Below, piece after piece: positions 53,005-61,810 of a stretch of DNA of 64,000 bases. The notes beneath the pieces were generated by a model. The model searched no databases. It was not told the origin of the DNA and saw nothing but the letters and a program-made list of their open reading frames with translations. The position numbers and the translations under genes were made by a program. Position 1 is the first letter of the stretch; each line of letters begins with the position of its first letter. Origin of the DNA: Oscillospiraceae bacterium (GTDB lineage: Bacteria; Bacillota; Clostridia; Oscillospirales; Ruminococcaceae); the NCBI GenBank assembly GCA_017408395.1, contig JAFQUQ010000029.1:56126-120125 (forward strand), written 5' to 3'.

Positions 53005-54099
53005 ATGTTAAATTATAATTGGATAGCAAACCTTGATAATAAGGGTTTAACAACACCGTTTAAAGTAAAATATGATAATGAATATTTCCCAGCATTAAAA
53101 ATGATGTTGGAAGATTTGGTAAATAGATTTAGAATTGCTGGAATGGAAGATACTTTTGTTGAAGCAATAGACGCATATCAAAAAGAAATTGTTAATTCTA
53201 TTGAAAAATACTACTGTGGGGATTTAGTAAATGCTCAATTAATTATTAACAAAATAATTAATGAATTTTTAGAACCACCTGCTATTACAGGGATTAATGA
53301 CAGCATTGCCTTTCCTAATAATGGTACCGAAATTCAATTTTTTCGAGCACGCCTTTCTGATAATGTTATTGACTTTCCTGCTAATGAAATGTTACATATA
53401 CCGTTTAAAAAACGTAGTATTGTTAAAAGCGAACGATTTAGCATACCAGGTCTTCCTTGTTTATATTTAGGAAACTCATCATACGCTTGTTGGATAGAAA
53501 TGGGGTGCCCTGCTGACCATAGATTCAATGTATCACCTATTGTTTTGGATAATACACAAAAGGTATTAAATTTAACAGTTACATTGGGCGATTTATATCA
53601 ATTTAACGAGAAAGAGCTTGAATGGTCAAAAAAACAAAAGGATAATTATTTGCTCAATATTTTGAAGTTAATGATTCTTACTTTTTGTACATCATATAAG
53701 GTAGATGAGCAAAATCGTAATTTTAAATCCGAATACATTATATCACAAATGATAATGTTAGCTTGTAAAAGCAGAGGTTTAGATGGAATTACTTATTATT
53801 CAAAACAAGTTTCCAGCGAAGTATTTGCTTGTACAGCAGGTGTTAACCTTGTTTTATTTGCATCCTACAATGGAGAAGAGGAACTTTCTTCAATTTGTGA
53901 GCATATCAAAATTGGAGATTCATATAATTTTTCTATGTTTAAGCAGCTACTTCCAAGCATGACGTATAAGGGATATGAGTTAAGCGTCATGCATACACCA
54001 TATATTAGAAATATTGGTTCATTGAAACGACAAATACCATACAATGACACAATGTTTTATGAGTTTGATAAGTATTTATTTGCGAATTGGGATAAATAA
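53005..54099 (+). CDS. RES-domain protein 1
   Basis: A 364-residue protein. The segment at about residues 110-180 fits the RES domain opening: FFRARLSD, ...IPFKKRSIVKSERFSIPGLP, CLYLGNSSYACWIEM. RES toxins degrade NAD by phosphorolysis or hydrolysis. The remainder is helical without a named domain. It is AT-rich, 28 nt after the Nudix gene, and ends just before a spacer leading to the sce7726 cassette. No obvious Xre-type antitoxin is adjacent. Confidence 0.75.
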   Translation: MLNYNWIANLDNKGLTTPFKVKYDNEYFPALKMMLEDLVNRFRIAGMEDTFVEAIDAYQKEIVNSIEKYYCGDLVNAQLIINKIINEFLEPPAITGINDSIAFPNNGTEIQFFRARLSDNVIDFPANEMLHIPFKKRSIVKSERFSIPGLPCLYLGNSSYACWIEMGCPADHRFNVSPIVLDNTQKVLNLTVTLGDLYQFNEKELEWSKKQKDNYLLNILKLMILTFCTSYKVDEQNRNFKSEYIISQMIMLACKSRGLDGITYYSKQVSSEVFACTAGVNLVLFASYNGEEELSSICEHIKIGDSYNFSMFKQLLPSMTYKGYELSVMHTPYIRNIGSLKRQIPYNDTMFYEFDKYLFANWDK

Positions 54100-54192
54100 A
54101 ATTATCTTACAACTTTATAAAATTGATTATCAAAAAAAGATTAATCGGCTAAATCTGTTATTAATTAAATGTTAACTCATTGTTATAATTAA

Positions 54193-54226
54193 TTGACTTC
54201 AAAGAGTTTTATCTTTGATGTATAAT
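54193..54226 (+). promoter_or_regulatory. Promoter region with embedded inverted repeat
   Basis: TTGACT (54193) and TATAAT (54221) are separated by 22 bp that consist mainly of the perfect inverted repeat TCAAAGA-GTTTTA-TCTTTGA (54199-54218). The long spacer with a palindrome resembles promoters that need an activator or are blocked by a dimeric regulator. It lies 44 bp before the sce7726-like gene. Confidence 0.6.
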
Positions 54227-54269
54227 AATATTAGGATTATACAAAAATAATATGAAAGGAGGAGTTGTT

Positions 54270-55139
54270 GTGCCCGATAATAATAGAGTTATTAATCGTG
54301 TATTTACACGTAAGGTAATGACTGATTTAATAAAAAATGGACATAGCGAAATTTTTGATGTGGTTGTTCAGCGATATATAAATGATCCAGAAGATAAAAA
54401 TCATGGTGAAATAATAAGTGAAATATATTCGCATTTAGGTAATTATTATAGAAATGAATATTACTACATGAATACTTTATTAAACAAACTTTTAGTCGGT
54501 ATACATAGTGTAAACACAACAACTGCCCTTTCTCAAATTAGGATAGCAGATCATATCGCTGATTTTGTAATGATAAATGGTGAAGGTCAAGTTTACGAGA
54601 TAAAATCAGATTTAGATAATTTTGAACGATTAAATGATCAATTATATGATTATTACAAAGCATTCAGTAAAGTTTCAGTTTTAGCGTCAGAAAGTGAAAG
54701 AGAACAGGTTGAAAAAACATTGGCAAAACTTGGCGATATGGGTGATGCTGTTGGAATTTATGTTCTTTCAGAAAAAGATACAATTTTCAGCAAAAACAGT
54801 GGTAGGCCGCCTAAACAATATGATGAAAATTTAGATTACAAATGCATTTTTTCTTTGTTAAGAAAAAAAGAATATGAAAATATAATTTTGCAATACTATC
54901 ATGAATTACCGTCAGTTGCACCAGTCTTCTTTTATAAAAATTGTTTAGAACTGTTTATGAAAATTCCTATTTTAGATGCTCAGAATCTTGCACTACAGGA
55001 ACTAAAAAAAAGAAATAAAATATCAAAAATAGTATTTGATGATATTCCAAGTGAGTTAAAAGCTTCTATTTATTTTTCCGGGCTTCACAAAAATATGCCA
55101 GAATTAATTAATATGCTTAATGCAACATATAGGAGGTAG
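54270..55139 (+). CDS. sce7726-family protein, PD-(D/E)xK-like
   Basis: A 289-residue protein matching the sce7726 family by its core RIADHIADFVMINGEGQVYE followed by IKSDLDNFERLNDQL. This has the D...ExK spacing of the PD-(D/E)xK nuclease fold (Asp in IADFVM, then YEIK). The N-terminus is helical (VFTRKVMTDLIKNG). The start is GTG 54270 behind AAAGGAGGA. It is followed after 4 nt by its usual partner sce7725 and then a RES gene. Confidence 0.82.
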   Translation: MPDNNRVINRVFTRKVMTDLIKNGHSEIFDVVVQRYINDPEDKNHGEIISEIYSHLGNYYRNEYYYMNTLLNKLLVGIHSVNTTTALSQIRIADHIADFVMINGEGQVYEIKSDLDNFERLNDQLYDYYKAFSKVSVLASESEREQVEKTLAKLGDMGDAVGIYVLSEKDTIFSKNSGRPPKQYDENLDYKCIFSLLRKKEYENIILQYYHELPSVAPVFFYKNCLELFMKIPILDAQNLALQELKKRNKISKIVFDDIPSELKASIYFSGLHKNMPELINMLNATYRR

Positions 55140-55143
55140 CTTT

Positions 55144-56079
55144 ATGTATTTTCCATATTTTAGAGGAAGACAATATGAGTTATTGGCATTAAAAGAATTG
55201 GTTCAAAAAAAGCTTATCGGCAAATATATAGTACCAGTAGTAGAGCCTATTAAGATAAGCTCTACTTTCAAAAGCACCATACAAGCTTTTGAGAAGGCTG
55301 ATTTAAAATTAGCTATGATTGTTAACCCAGCTGTTGGAGATTTTGTAGATTCTGATACAACACAATTAATGCATATTAAAAGCAGTAGTATTATCCCTGC
55401 AGTTATCTTTAATGAAAGTGCCGATGAAACATTTAATAAAATGGTCGAAGAAGGAATAACAAAGGATAATGTATTAACTATTCTTAACAGTTCTGATTAT
55501 GTGGATTATTTTAAAGAAATTTATTCAAATGAAAATCCGGCATACGTTCTTTTGCCTGACGAAAGACGAATGAGACGTGCTGTAAAAGAACACAGGGTTT
55601 TATTTGAAGATAAGTTCAATAAGCAAGCAAAAAATTCAGATTATCTGAAATATGAAGATGAACCATTTTCAGAAGATCATATATTCTTTAAAGAAGAAAA
55701 TTATGTTGGTTTTGGTGATTATTCAATTGTAGGAAACAACTATGAAGAAGGAGGGTTTTCGCCACGTGCTGTCGCTATTCATATTGTATATTTAGCAAAT
55801 GATAAGAGTTTGAGAATACGTCATTTCGTTTCTGATTCAAATCATGATATAAGAGACGTAGCAGGTAAATTTTATGAAGCAGTATCAAAACTTTTAAAGT
55901 GGTATAATGATGGTAATCAACATCAAGAAACAGATGCATTAGCTACGTTGATTGATTATGCTCAAAGAGGATATTATCCGGGTTTACCAACTATAAAAAA
56001 ATTATCAATTATGCATCACTTAGAACTTGTAAATAAATGTTTAATGGTAGGAGTAGACACACATGAAATGTTGCATTAA
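55144..56079 (+). CDS. sce7725-family protein
   Basis: A 311-residue protein with the diagnostic start MYFPYFRGRQYELLALKELV and the EPIKISSTFKSTI stretch of the sce7725 family, which is related to the beta-protein group and is regularly paired with sce7726. A TIM-barrel-like alternation of strands and helices is plausible. Function is not known. ATG 55144 is chosen because of AGGAGGT upstream; its end overlaps the RES gene by 17 nt. Confidence 0.85.
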   Translation: MYFPYFRGRQYELLALKELVQKKLIGKYIVPVVEPIKISSTFKSTIQAFEKADLKLAMIVNPAVGDFVDSDTTQLMHIKSSSIIPAVIFNESADETFNKMVEEGITKDNVLTILNSSDYVDYFKEIYSNENPAYVLLPDERRMRRAVKEHRVLFEDKFNKQAKNSDYLKYEDEPFSEDHIFFKEENYVGFGDYSIVGNNYEEGGFSPRAVAIHIVYLANDKSLRIRHFVSDSNHDIRDVAGKFYEAVSKLLKWYNDGNQHQETDALATLIDYAQRGYYPGLPTIKKLSIMHHLELVNKCLMVGVDTHEMLH

Positions 56080-57115
56080 TTGTTTTAATGATGATGTAAT
56101 TCGAGATATAATTAAAATTTATGGTACAAAAGGAGATTGTGATTTTTGTTCCTCCAAAAATATATGTGTGTATGACATATCAGAATCTACTAATATGATT
56201 TCTGATAAAATCTTAAGTTTAATACAGATATATTCTCCATCTGATCATCCGGATGCACGGCTTTTAAAAGAAATACTTAGAGATGAATGGGATATTTTTA
56301 GTGGTGGAGCAGAAGGAATAAAAACACTTGTTGCTGCTCTATGTCCGTTAGATTCAGATTTAAATATAGATAAAGATGTTTTTACTCAAAAAGTTTCAGT
56401 TGAGAAATTACACGATGATGAATTTATTAATGAATGTGGAATAGTAAAAGGATTATCCTGGAGTGAATTTTCAGAATCTATAAAACATACTAATCGTTTC
56501 TTTAATAGTAAATTTAATGTTGATGTATTTTCTTCGTTTTTAACAATGGTTCAGAAAAAATATGCAGAAGGAACATTTTTTTATAGAGCCAGGATTGCAC
56601 CTGATAAAAAAGGATTTGATAAAAATGAAATGTATTCACCACCAGTAGGAAAGAGAGCAGCTGGTAGAGTTAACCCAGACGGAATAGGTGTACTATATTT
56701 GTCCACAGATGATAAAACAGTTTTAAATGAAACTAGAGTTACTGCTTACGATTATGTTACTATAGGTACATTTAAAAATCTAAAGCCTTTAAAAGTTGTG
56801 AATATATCTGCGATCTCTCGGGTTAGTCCCTTTTTATACGGTGATGAATTTGAACGTTTGGCACTTAATAGAACAGTTTTTCGAGAAATGGCATGTGAGA
56901 TTGCAAAACCAGTACGAAGACATGACGGTCCATTAGAGTATCTTCCAACTCAATATATAGCGGAATTTGTAAAAAGTGAAGGTTATGATGGTATAGAATA
57001 TGAAAGCACATTAAGAACTGGTGGTATCAATTTAGCCTTGTTTGATGAATCACTAGTGGAGTGTATCAATGCTAAAACCATAGAAATTACCAATGTAGAA
57101 TATGATTTTCAATAA
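56063..57115 (+). CDS. RES-domain protein 2 with HEPN-like N-terminus
   Basis: A 350-residue protein. The N-terminus has a zinc-binding pattern (CCINC ... CDFCSSKNIC) as in the HEPN/RES N-terminal domain, then a helical region, then a classical RES domain: FYRARIAPDKKGFDKNEMYS, PPVGKRAAGRVNPDGIGVLY and LSTDDKTVLNETR. RES enzymes consume NAD. The 17-nt overlap with sce7725 makes it the third gene of one operon. It is the likely effector of the cassette. Confidence 0.87.
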   Translation: MKCCINCFNDDVIRDIIKIYGTKGDCDFCSSKNICVYDISESTNMISDKILSLIQIYSPSDHPDARLLKEILRDEWDIFSGGAEGIKTLVAALCPLDSDLNIDKDVFTQKVSVEKLHDDEFINECGIVKGLSWSEFSESIKHTNRFFNSKFNVDVFSSFLTMVQKKYAEGTFFYRARIAPDKKGFDKNEMYSPPVGKRAAGRVNPDGIGVLYLSTDDKTVLNETRVTAYDYVTIGTFKNLKPLKVVNISAISRVSPFLYGDEFERLALNRTVFREMACEIAKPVRRHDGPLEYLPTQYIAEFVKSEGYDGIEYESTLRTGGINLALFDESLVECINAKTIEITNVEYDFQ

Positions 57116-57204
57116 CAAGTGATTAATTTACTTCAGATTTAAACTATACTTTATATTGAATGCTAACTAATAAGTTGTGTAGATATATATTTTATATTTT
57201 ATAA

Positions 57205-57249
57205 AAAACAGTCAACTGTGGTAAAAATAGTACGGTTGACTGTTTTGGT
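57205..57249. terminator. Terminator of the RES cassette
   Basis: AAAACAGTCAAC / GTTGACTGTTTT around an 18-20-nt loop, flanked by A and T runs, between convergent genes; it may serve both. Confidence 0.75.
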
Positions 57250-57310
57250 TTAATTATAAATTCAACAAGAAAATAATGTTATTTATTAAATGAATTTGCG
57301 CAAATTATTA

Positions 57311-58387
57311 TCAATTATGGTGTTTTACAGAGTCTTTCAATACCCTCGCCAATTCCCTCAAATCCTCACAAACGTCAAAGCACATCTGGGTATAACGGTC
57401 AATATCCTTAACGCTGCTTTTTGAAGTAAGCCCACGCTTGACAGCACGGATTTTCTCACGCTGTTCATTGAAAGCAAGGTTGTATTTTTCAAGCAATTCA
57501 GGATAAGCCGCAAGCTTCTTGCGGTAGCTCCTGCATTTGTTGTCAAAATTGAGATAGGCTTCTTTGATAGGATCGCTCATAGCACGCTTCTTGTAATCAT
57601 CATTAGCCTTGTAAAGTCGCTCTTTCTTGCAGGTAGTTCTGCCGCAAGTGAGTGAAGCATTCGCACGACTTGTAATCATAAGCTGACCGCAGTTTTCACA
57701 GTTGGAGATAATTCTGCCCGAAGCGGAAATAACATCGGTGTAAATATCAAGCAGAGTGATAAATGAGTCATTTGCTACATAAAGTGTTGCAGAACTATTC
57801 TTGTAAACACTGCTGTCAAAAATATCTGTCTGACCTTGAACAGCGGAAGTTACATTAAATGATTTATCGGCTCTTGCAGACAGGAACGGACGGAGATTTT
57901 TCTCACTGTCTGACTTAAACAATTCAATATATTTTTCAGCTCTATCGTGGTTGCCCTTTACGGACAACCCGATTTTTTTATTGAATTCCCTCTGTCGTAT
58001 TTTGAACTTGCTGTACAGAAAATAGATTATGTAATTTTTTGCAATGTTGGCGTATTCGGAATAATCGTAAAACTGTGAAAGCTCATCAAGGACAGAATTG
58101 CAGCTGCCGTCACAGAGCATATCTGCATTGCAGAGAGTATCACGCAAAGCAACAATTTCATCAAGCTCGTATTTCACTTTCATAAGCCGATTTATGTCTT
58201 TAACAAGATTGCCGACTTTGTTCTTATGCAGCATAATTCCATCCGTAGCTTTTTGGGGACAGTTTTTATACGCCCAATTCTTAATATCAGCAGGAGTACC
58301 CACAACATAAGTTTCAATATCTTCTGCAAAATCAACAATAACGCCCACAGAAGCAATATCATCGCAGGACGTAAAGAGATTTATCAT
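57311..58387 (-). CDS. DUF6076-like zinc-ribbon protein
   Basis: A 358-residue protein with a mostly helical N-terminal two-thirds and a zinc-ribbon segment CENCGQL ... LTCGRTTCKKERLYKA, then Lys/Arg-rich helices. It resembles DUF6076-family proteins often seen on clostridial mobile elements, from memory. Function unknown; nucleic-acid binding is plausible. AAAGGAG precedes the ATG. Its first codons and leader recur at 59153-59173. Confidence 0.75.
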   Translation of the reverse strand: MINLFTSCDDIASVGVIVDFAEDIETYVVGTPADIKNWAYKNCPQKATDGIMLHKNKVGNLVKDINRLMKVKYELDEIVALRDTLCNADMLCDGSCNSVLDELSQFYDYSEYANIAKNYIIYFLYSKFKIRQREFNKKIGLSVKGNHDRAEKYIELFKSDSEKNLRPFLSARADKSFNVTSAVQGQTDIFDSSVYKNSSATLYVANDSFITLLDIYTDVISASGRIISNCENCGQLMITSRANASLTCGRTTCKKERLYKANDDYKKRAMSDPIKEAYLNFDNKCRSYRKKLAAYPELLEKYNLAFNEQREKIRAVKRGLTSKSSVKDIDRYTQMCFDVCEDLRELARVLKDSVKHHN

Positions 58388-58397
58388 AACAAATACG
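58377..58397 (-). repeat. Start-region repeat, copy 1
   Basis: 21 nt covering the start codon and first codons of the DUF6076-like gene recur exactly at 59153-59173. Confidence 0.85.
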
Positions 58398-58615
58398 CTC
58401 CTTTCGGAAAAATTAAATAAAATCCGCCAAAAAATTTATAGATTTATTATACCATATTTCGTCAACTGATAGTATGAAATTATCTGCATTTCACGATGTT
58501 TGCACGCAAAAGTGTAATGATTATAAAAATGCAAAAAAGGAGCGTAAGTTTTTACTCACACTCCCGATAAATGGGAATAGCTTCTCAAACAGAATTGTCT
58601 ATCTGCATTGAATCT

Positions 58616-59053
58616 CTATTTCTCTAATTCTTCTTCATATATCTGTGTATAAAAATTGATGATCTTTACTCCGAAAATGTCTGCACGGCAATCAAAACCT
58701 ATTTCAACAAAATAGCGTTTTCCCTCCGCTTCAATGCAATCAACACATTGCGGTGTTTTCCACCAATCGGTAGAAGGATCATATTTTCGCCTTTCCTCAA
58801 CTTTAAGATTTTCCGTCTTGCGGTATAAATTTAATCTTCCACTATTACTACAATCATAAAACTCTTCTTCGGAAATGATTTTTTTTAACTTATCCGAAAG
58901 CATTTCATAGGTTATAGAATCTCTCCACTTAGCGGTCTGAGTAAGCTCTGTTGCTTTTATGTCATTTGATACAAATCTGAAATAACAGACTGCACATAAA
59001 AAAAGAATCATTACCGTTGATAATATGATAACTACAACTCTTTTACGTTTCAT
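58616..59053 (-). CDS. Membrane-anchored hypothetical protein
   Basis: A 145-residue protein with one N-terminal membrane helix (about residues 5-28) and an outward-facing domain containing several cysteines (YDCSNS, QCVDCIEAEGKRYFVEIGFDC). The start is ATG 59053 behind AAGGAGT; the frame is open further upstream but without a ribosome site. No family is recognised. Confidence 0.75.
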   Translation of the reverse strand: MKRKRVVVIILSTVMILFLCAVCYFRFVSNDIKATELTQTAKWRDSITYEMLSDKLKKIISEEEFYDCSNSGRLNLYRKTENLKVEERRKYDPSTDWWKTPQCVDCIEAEGKRYFVEIGFDCRADIFGVKIINFYTQIYEEELEK

Positions 59054-59152
59054 TGTGTTACTCCTTGAATATTCATATTTGTCGAGCAGTTTATCCACCC
59101 GATTTATTCCATTATACTCAAAATTATAAATATAGTCAAGGGGAGAACAAAC

Positions 59153-59173
59153 AGATTTATCATAACAAATACG
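59153..59173 (-). repeat. Start-region repeat, copy 2
   Basis: Exact copy of 58377-58397. On the minus strand it begins a frame MINLF that stops after 19 codons, so it looks like the broken 5' end of a second DUF6076-like gene. TTGCACGCAAA also recurs (58500 and 59288 areas). Confidence 0.8.
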
Positions 59174-59423
59174 TTCCCTCCGTACAAAATGAAATATTTT
59201 CAGCTCAAAAATATTTATATATTTTATTCTATCATTTTTAATATGATTTGTAAAGATAACATACGGAATTATCTTAAATTATACATTTTTGCACGCAAAG
59301 GTCTACTGCGATATATGATACAAAATATATACGGTCAAAATCGAGATTTTCGATTTTTTGATGATATACTGTGAGCAGTTCAAAGGAAACCGAGAACAAT
59401 ATGCTGCACAGGAGGTGAACAAA

Positions 59424-59624
59424 ATGAACAGCAAAGAGACGTTACCAATGATGTTATCTGCAAACGAAATTCAGACAATGGGGTTTACACGAACAATGGC
59501 TTACAGTATCCTTAACCGTGATGACGTGCCCGTTGTGAAAATCGGAAACAGGAAGTTTATCCAGCGTGATAAATTTTTTGAATGGCTTGATAATAGGGAG
59601 CTTAATAAAAACGAAAGAGCGTGA
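59424..59624 (+). CDS. Excisionase-like helix-turn-helix protein
   Basis: A 66-residue DNA-binding protein of the HTH_17/excisionase type (LSANEIQTMGFTRTMAYSIL; VVKIGNRKFIQRDKFFEWLD). The start is ATG 59424 behind AGGAGGTG; the frame remains open upstream but is non-coding. A hairpin GAGCGTGA/TCACGCTC at 59617-59641 overlaps its end. It may control excision or the mobilization genes. Confidence 0.85.
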   Translation: MNSKETLPMMLSANEIQTMGFTRTMAYSILNRDDVPVVKIGNRKFIQRDKFFEWLDNRELNKNERA

Positions 59625-59657
59625 TTATATATTTCACGCTCCATGAATATGTCAGTA

Positions 59658-60260
59658 TCAGTAATCAAAAACGCAATTCCATTCGCCGTAAATAACAAGC
59701 GGCTGCTCTGCTTTTGAGTTTCCCACAAAGGAATGAATCAGTAACGAATAATTACCATGTTCAAGTGAACTTATGTCAATGTGAATTTCAGAGCATCCAT
59801 TATTGACAGTTGTAAAATCCAAAGCTGTATTGCTGATAATTACATTACCGTCCGCATCAATGATTTCGTATGAATTTATTCCGAATTCCTCAAATGTAAA
59901 GTACGGCGGTGCTTCAGCTTTAAGAAATTCAGACTTTACAATAAGCTGTGTCTCCAATGTGGATACAGTAACATTGATTTCTTCCGTAGCCTGCTGATAT
60001 CTGGTGCCTGTAATTGCACCGCCAAAGCCAATAATGTCCTCAAAAAAACCGCCAAGCGTTCCGCTTATTGCCAAAGCTGTAATTGACAAACAGAGACAAG
60101 CTGCTAAGGCTGCTGCAAATGCGGCAGGTTTCTTAAATGATTTCTTCAATTTGTATTCCTCCTGTTTTCTGATTTCGAAATTGTATTTTTGCATAATATT
60201 CTTTTTAACGTTGTCAGACAGTTTGATTTTTTTCAAATTTTTAAGATTTTCTAAATCCAT
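59658..60260 (-). CDS. Predicted anti-sigma factor
   Basis: A 200-residue protein with a cytoplasmic N-terminus (about residues 1-45), one membrane helix (about 47-68) and an extracytoplasmic domain. The layout and its coupling to an ECF sigma gene (ATG overlapping the sigma stop, TAATG) support an anti-sigma role. The sequence resembles the DUF4179-type partners of clostridial ECF factors only in plan. Confidence 0.78.
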   Translation of the reverse strand: MDLENLKNLKKIKLSDNVKKNIMQKYNFEIRKQEEYKLKKSFKKPAAFAAALAACLCLSITALAISGTLGGFFEDIIGFGGAITGTRYQQATEEINVTVSTLETQLIVKSEFLKAEAPPYFTFEEFGINSYEIIDADGNVIISNTALDFTTVNNGCSEIHIDISSLEHGNYSLLIHSFVGNSKAEQPLVIYGEWNCVFDY

Positions 60261-60724
60261 TAAATACACTCCTCTCTGTACTTTTTAGCCAATAATCTGC
60301 GTCCCTTCTGCAATCTCATTTTTACTGCCGATGGAGTACGGTTTATCATTTTTGCAATTTCATCAATACGATATTCCTCGACATAATAAAGTTCAAGAAC
60401 AAGCTTGTATTTTTCGGGTAAAAGCATAAGTGCTTCTATAATTCCGCTGTCATGTATTTCGTCAGAAACAGCTTCAATGCAGTTGATATCAATCATTGGT
60501 CTGCGTTTGTTTAAACGAAGAATATCCTTGCATTTATTTGAAGCGACAGTTATCAGCCAGGCTTTTTCATGTTCCTGATCTTTAAACACAGGTGTTTTCT
60601 TAATGTATATCAGAAAAGTTTCCTGCACGGCATCTTCGGCATCGCTTGCATTTCCAAGCATGACAAGACACAAACGATACAGCATATCACCGTATATTTC
60701 TAAAGTTTCTTCCATCGAATCCAA
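60260..60724 (-). CDS. ECF sigma factor
   Basis: A 154-residue RNA polymerase sigma factor. Region 2 reads YRLCLVMLGNASDAEDAVQE and region 4 reads LPEKYKLVLELYYVEEYRID followed by EIAKMINRTPSAVKMRLQKG. It starts behind AAAGGAGG and is coupled to its membrane partner. Carriage inside a mobile region is noteworthy: it may switch envelope or element genes on an external signal. Confidence 0.92.
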   Translation of the reverse strand: MDSMEETLEIYGDMLYRLCLVMLGNASDAEDAVQETFLIYIKKTPVFKDQEHEKAWLITVASNKCKDILRLNKRRPMIDINCIEAVSDEIHDSGIIEALMLLPEKYKLVLELYYVEEYRIDEIAKMINRTPSAVKMRLQKGRRLLAKKYREECI

Positions 60725-60778
60725 CCTCCTTTCACTGATAACACGTTTCAGAATGAAAAATGGTCAATTTTTATTTTA

Positions 60779-60807
60779 AATATACGCTGATATTTCATAA
60801 TAGTCAA
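60779..60807 (-). promoter_or_regulatory. Promoter of the ECF sigma operon
   Basis: Minus-strand TTGACT, 17-bp spacer, TATATT, a sigma-A type site. No clear ECF-type autoregulatory promoter is seen. Confidence 0.65.
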
Positions 60808-60828
60808 TACACAAAGTAAGGTGTTAGT

Positions 60829-61332
60829 ATGAAAGATAACATAATTTCCGTAAAAACTTTTGCAGAGAAAAACAACATATCACAGCAAGCTGTGTACAAG
60901 AAAATCCGCAGGAATTCCGACAAGCTGAACGGACACATTTCCAAGCAGAACGGAAATATGGTGCTGGACAACTTTGCACAGGAGCAGCTAAAGATTGTTG
61001 ATGTGAATTTTACTCTTGATGAAAAAGTGAAGCAGCTTGAAAATCTGCTTGCGGATAAATCGGCAGAAAACGAAAAATTAAAATCAGAGTATAACCAGCT
61101 TGTTGATAAAATTTCAGAAAATGAAGCTTTAATCGAAAAGCTGAAAAGTGAGATTTCAGAAAAAAGTACCGAAATAGAAAATCTGAAAAATCGCATAACT
61201 GAACTTACGGATAAATCATTGAAAATCGGAGAATTGAAAAATATGCTTGAAGAACTTTTGACTGTTTTATCAGAAAATGCAAATTCGGGTATGGGTAAAA
61301 AGTTCGGAAATCTGTTTGCAGGAAAGCATTAA
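60829..61332 (+). CDS. HTH and coiled-coil protein of the mobilization module
   Basis: A 167-residue protein with an N-terminal MerR-like helix-turn-helix (SVKTFAEKNNISQQAVYKKI) and a long coiled coil (about residues 60-140) ending in a Gly/Lys tail. This is the plan of DUF536/plasmid-replication-associated and KfrA-like proteins on Gram-positive plasmids. It probably binds DNA near the transfer origin or controls the mob genes. Confidence 0.82.
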   Translation: MKDNIISVKTFAEKNNISQQAVYKKIRRNSDKLNGHISKQNGNMVLDNFAQEQLKIVDVNFTLDEKVKQLENLLADKSAENEKLKSEYNQLVDKISENEALIEKLKSEISEKSTEIENLKNRITELTDKSLKIGELKNMLEELLTVLSENANSGMGKKFGNLFAGKH

Positions 61333-61404
61333 ACAAGGTTGAATTAAATGGGTTGAAAAGAAAAATGGGCAGAATATCACAAGCGCAGAAAAAGACCACC
61401 TTTT

Positions 61405-61460
61405 TCATTCCAACAATAGTTGTACGCTTGTTAGGGGCTATCTGCCCCTAAAACCCCGAT
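61405..61460 (+). other. Candidate transfer origin (oriT)
   Basis: TAGGGGC-TATCT-GCCCCTA (61432-61450) is a perfect 7-bp inverted repeat followed by AAACCCC. It lies in the only gap of the mob module, just upstream of two small DNA-binding genes and the relaxase, with a second small repeat (CAAC AATA GTTG) before it. Position and structure fit an oriT of mobilizable elements; the nic site cannot be named from sequence. Confidence 0.55.
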
Positions 61461-61475
61461 AGGAGATAACATAAT

Positions 61476-61796
61476 ATGAAACGTACAAAAAGAAAAAACA
61501 TAAGATTTACAAAATCAGAGTGGGACACGGTTTGCAGAAAAGCCGAAAGGCTTAAAATGAAGCCTGCAACTTTTATCAGAAATATGGCTCTCTGCGATAA
61601 ATGGATTGACTGTGATGTGGGATATATCTGTGCAATTATGCAGAAGGTCAACCGTATCGGAACGGAGTTAAAAATGATTATCAGAGTTGCGGAAAATACG
61701 AATTCAGAATATCTGCCGAAGCTTTATCATTTGAGAGAATTATTCGAAATTTATCGTGGCAAAGTCCTTAAACATTATGCAAAACTTTTGAATTGA
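61476..61796 (+). CDS. MobC-like relaxosome protein 1
   Basis: A 106-residue basic protein with a ribbon-helix-helix-like start (KRKNIRFTKSEWDTVCRKAE; MKPATFIRNMAL) and a helical C-terminus. Such proteins help the relaxase melt oriT. AGGAG precedes the ATG. It overlaps the region of the next gene's ribosome site. Confidence 0.83.
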   Translation: MKRTKRKNIRFTKSEWDTVCRKAERLKMKPATFIRNMALCDKWIDCDVGYICAIMQKVNRIGTELKMIIRVAENTNSEYLPKLYHLRELFEIYRGKVLKHYAKLLN

Positions 61797-61810
61797 AAGG
61801 AGTGGTTATC

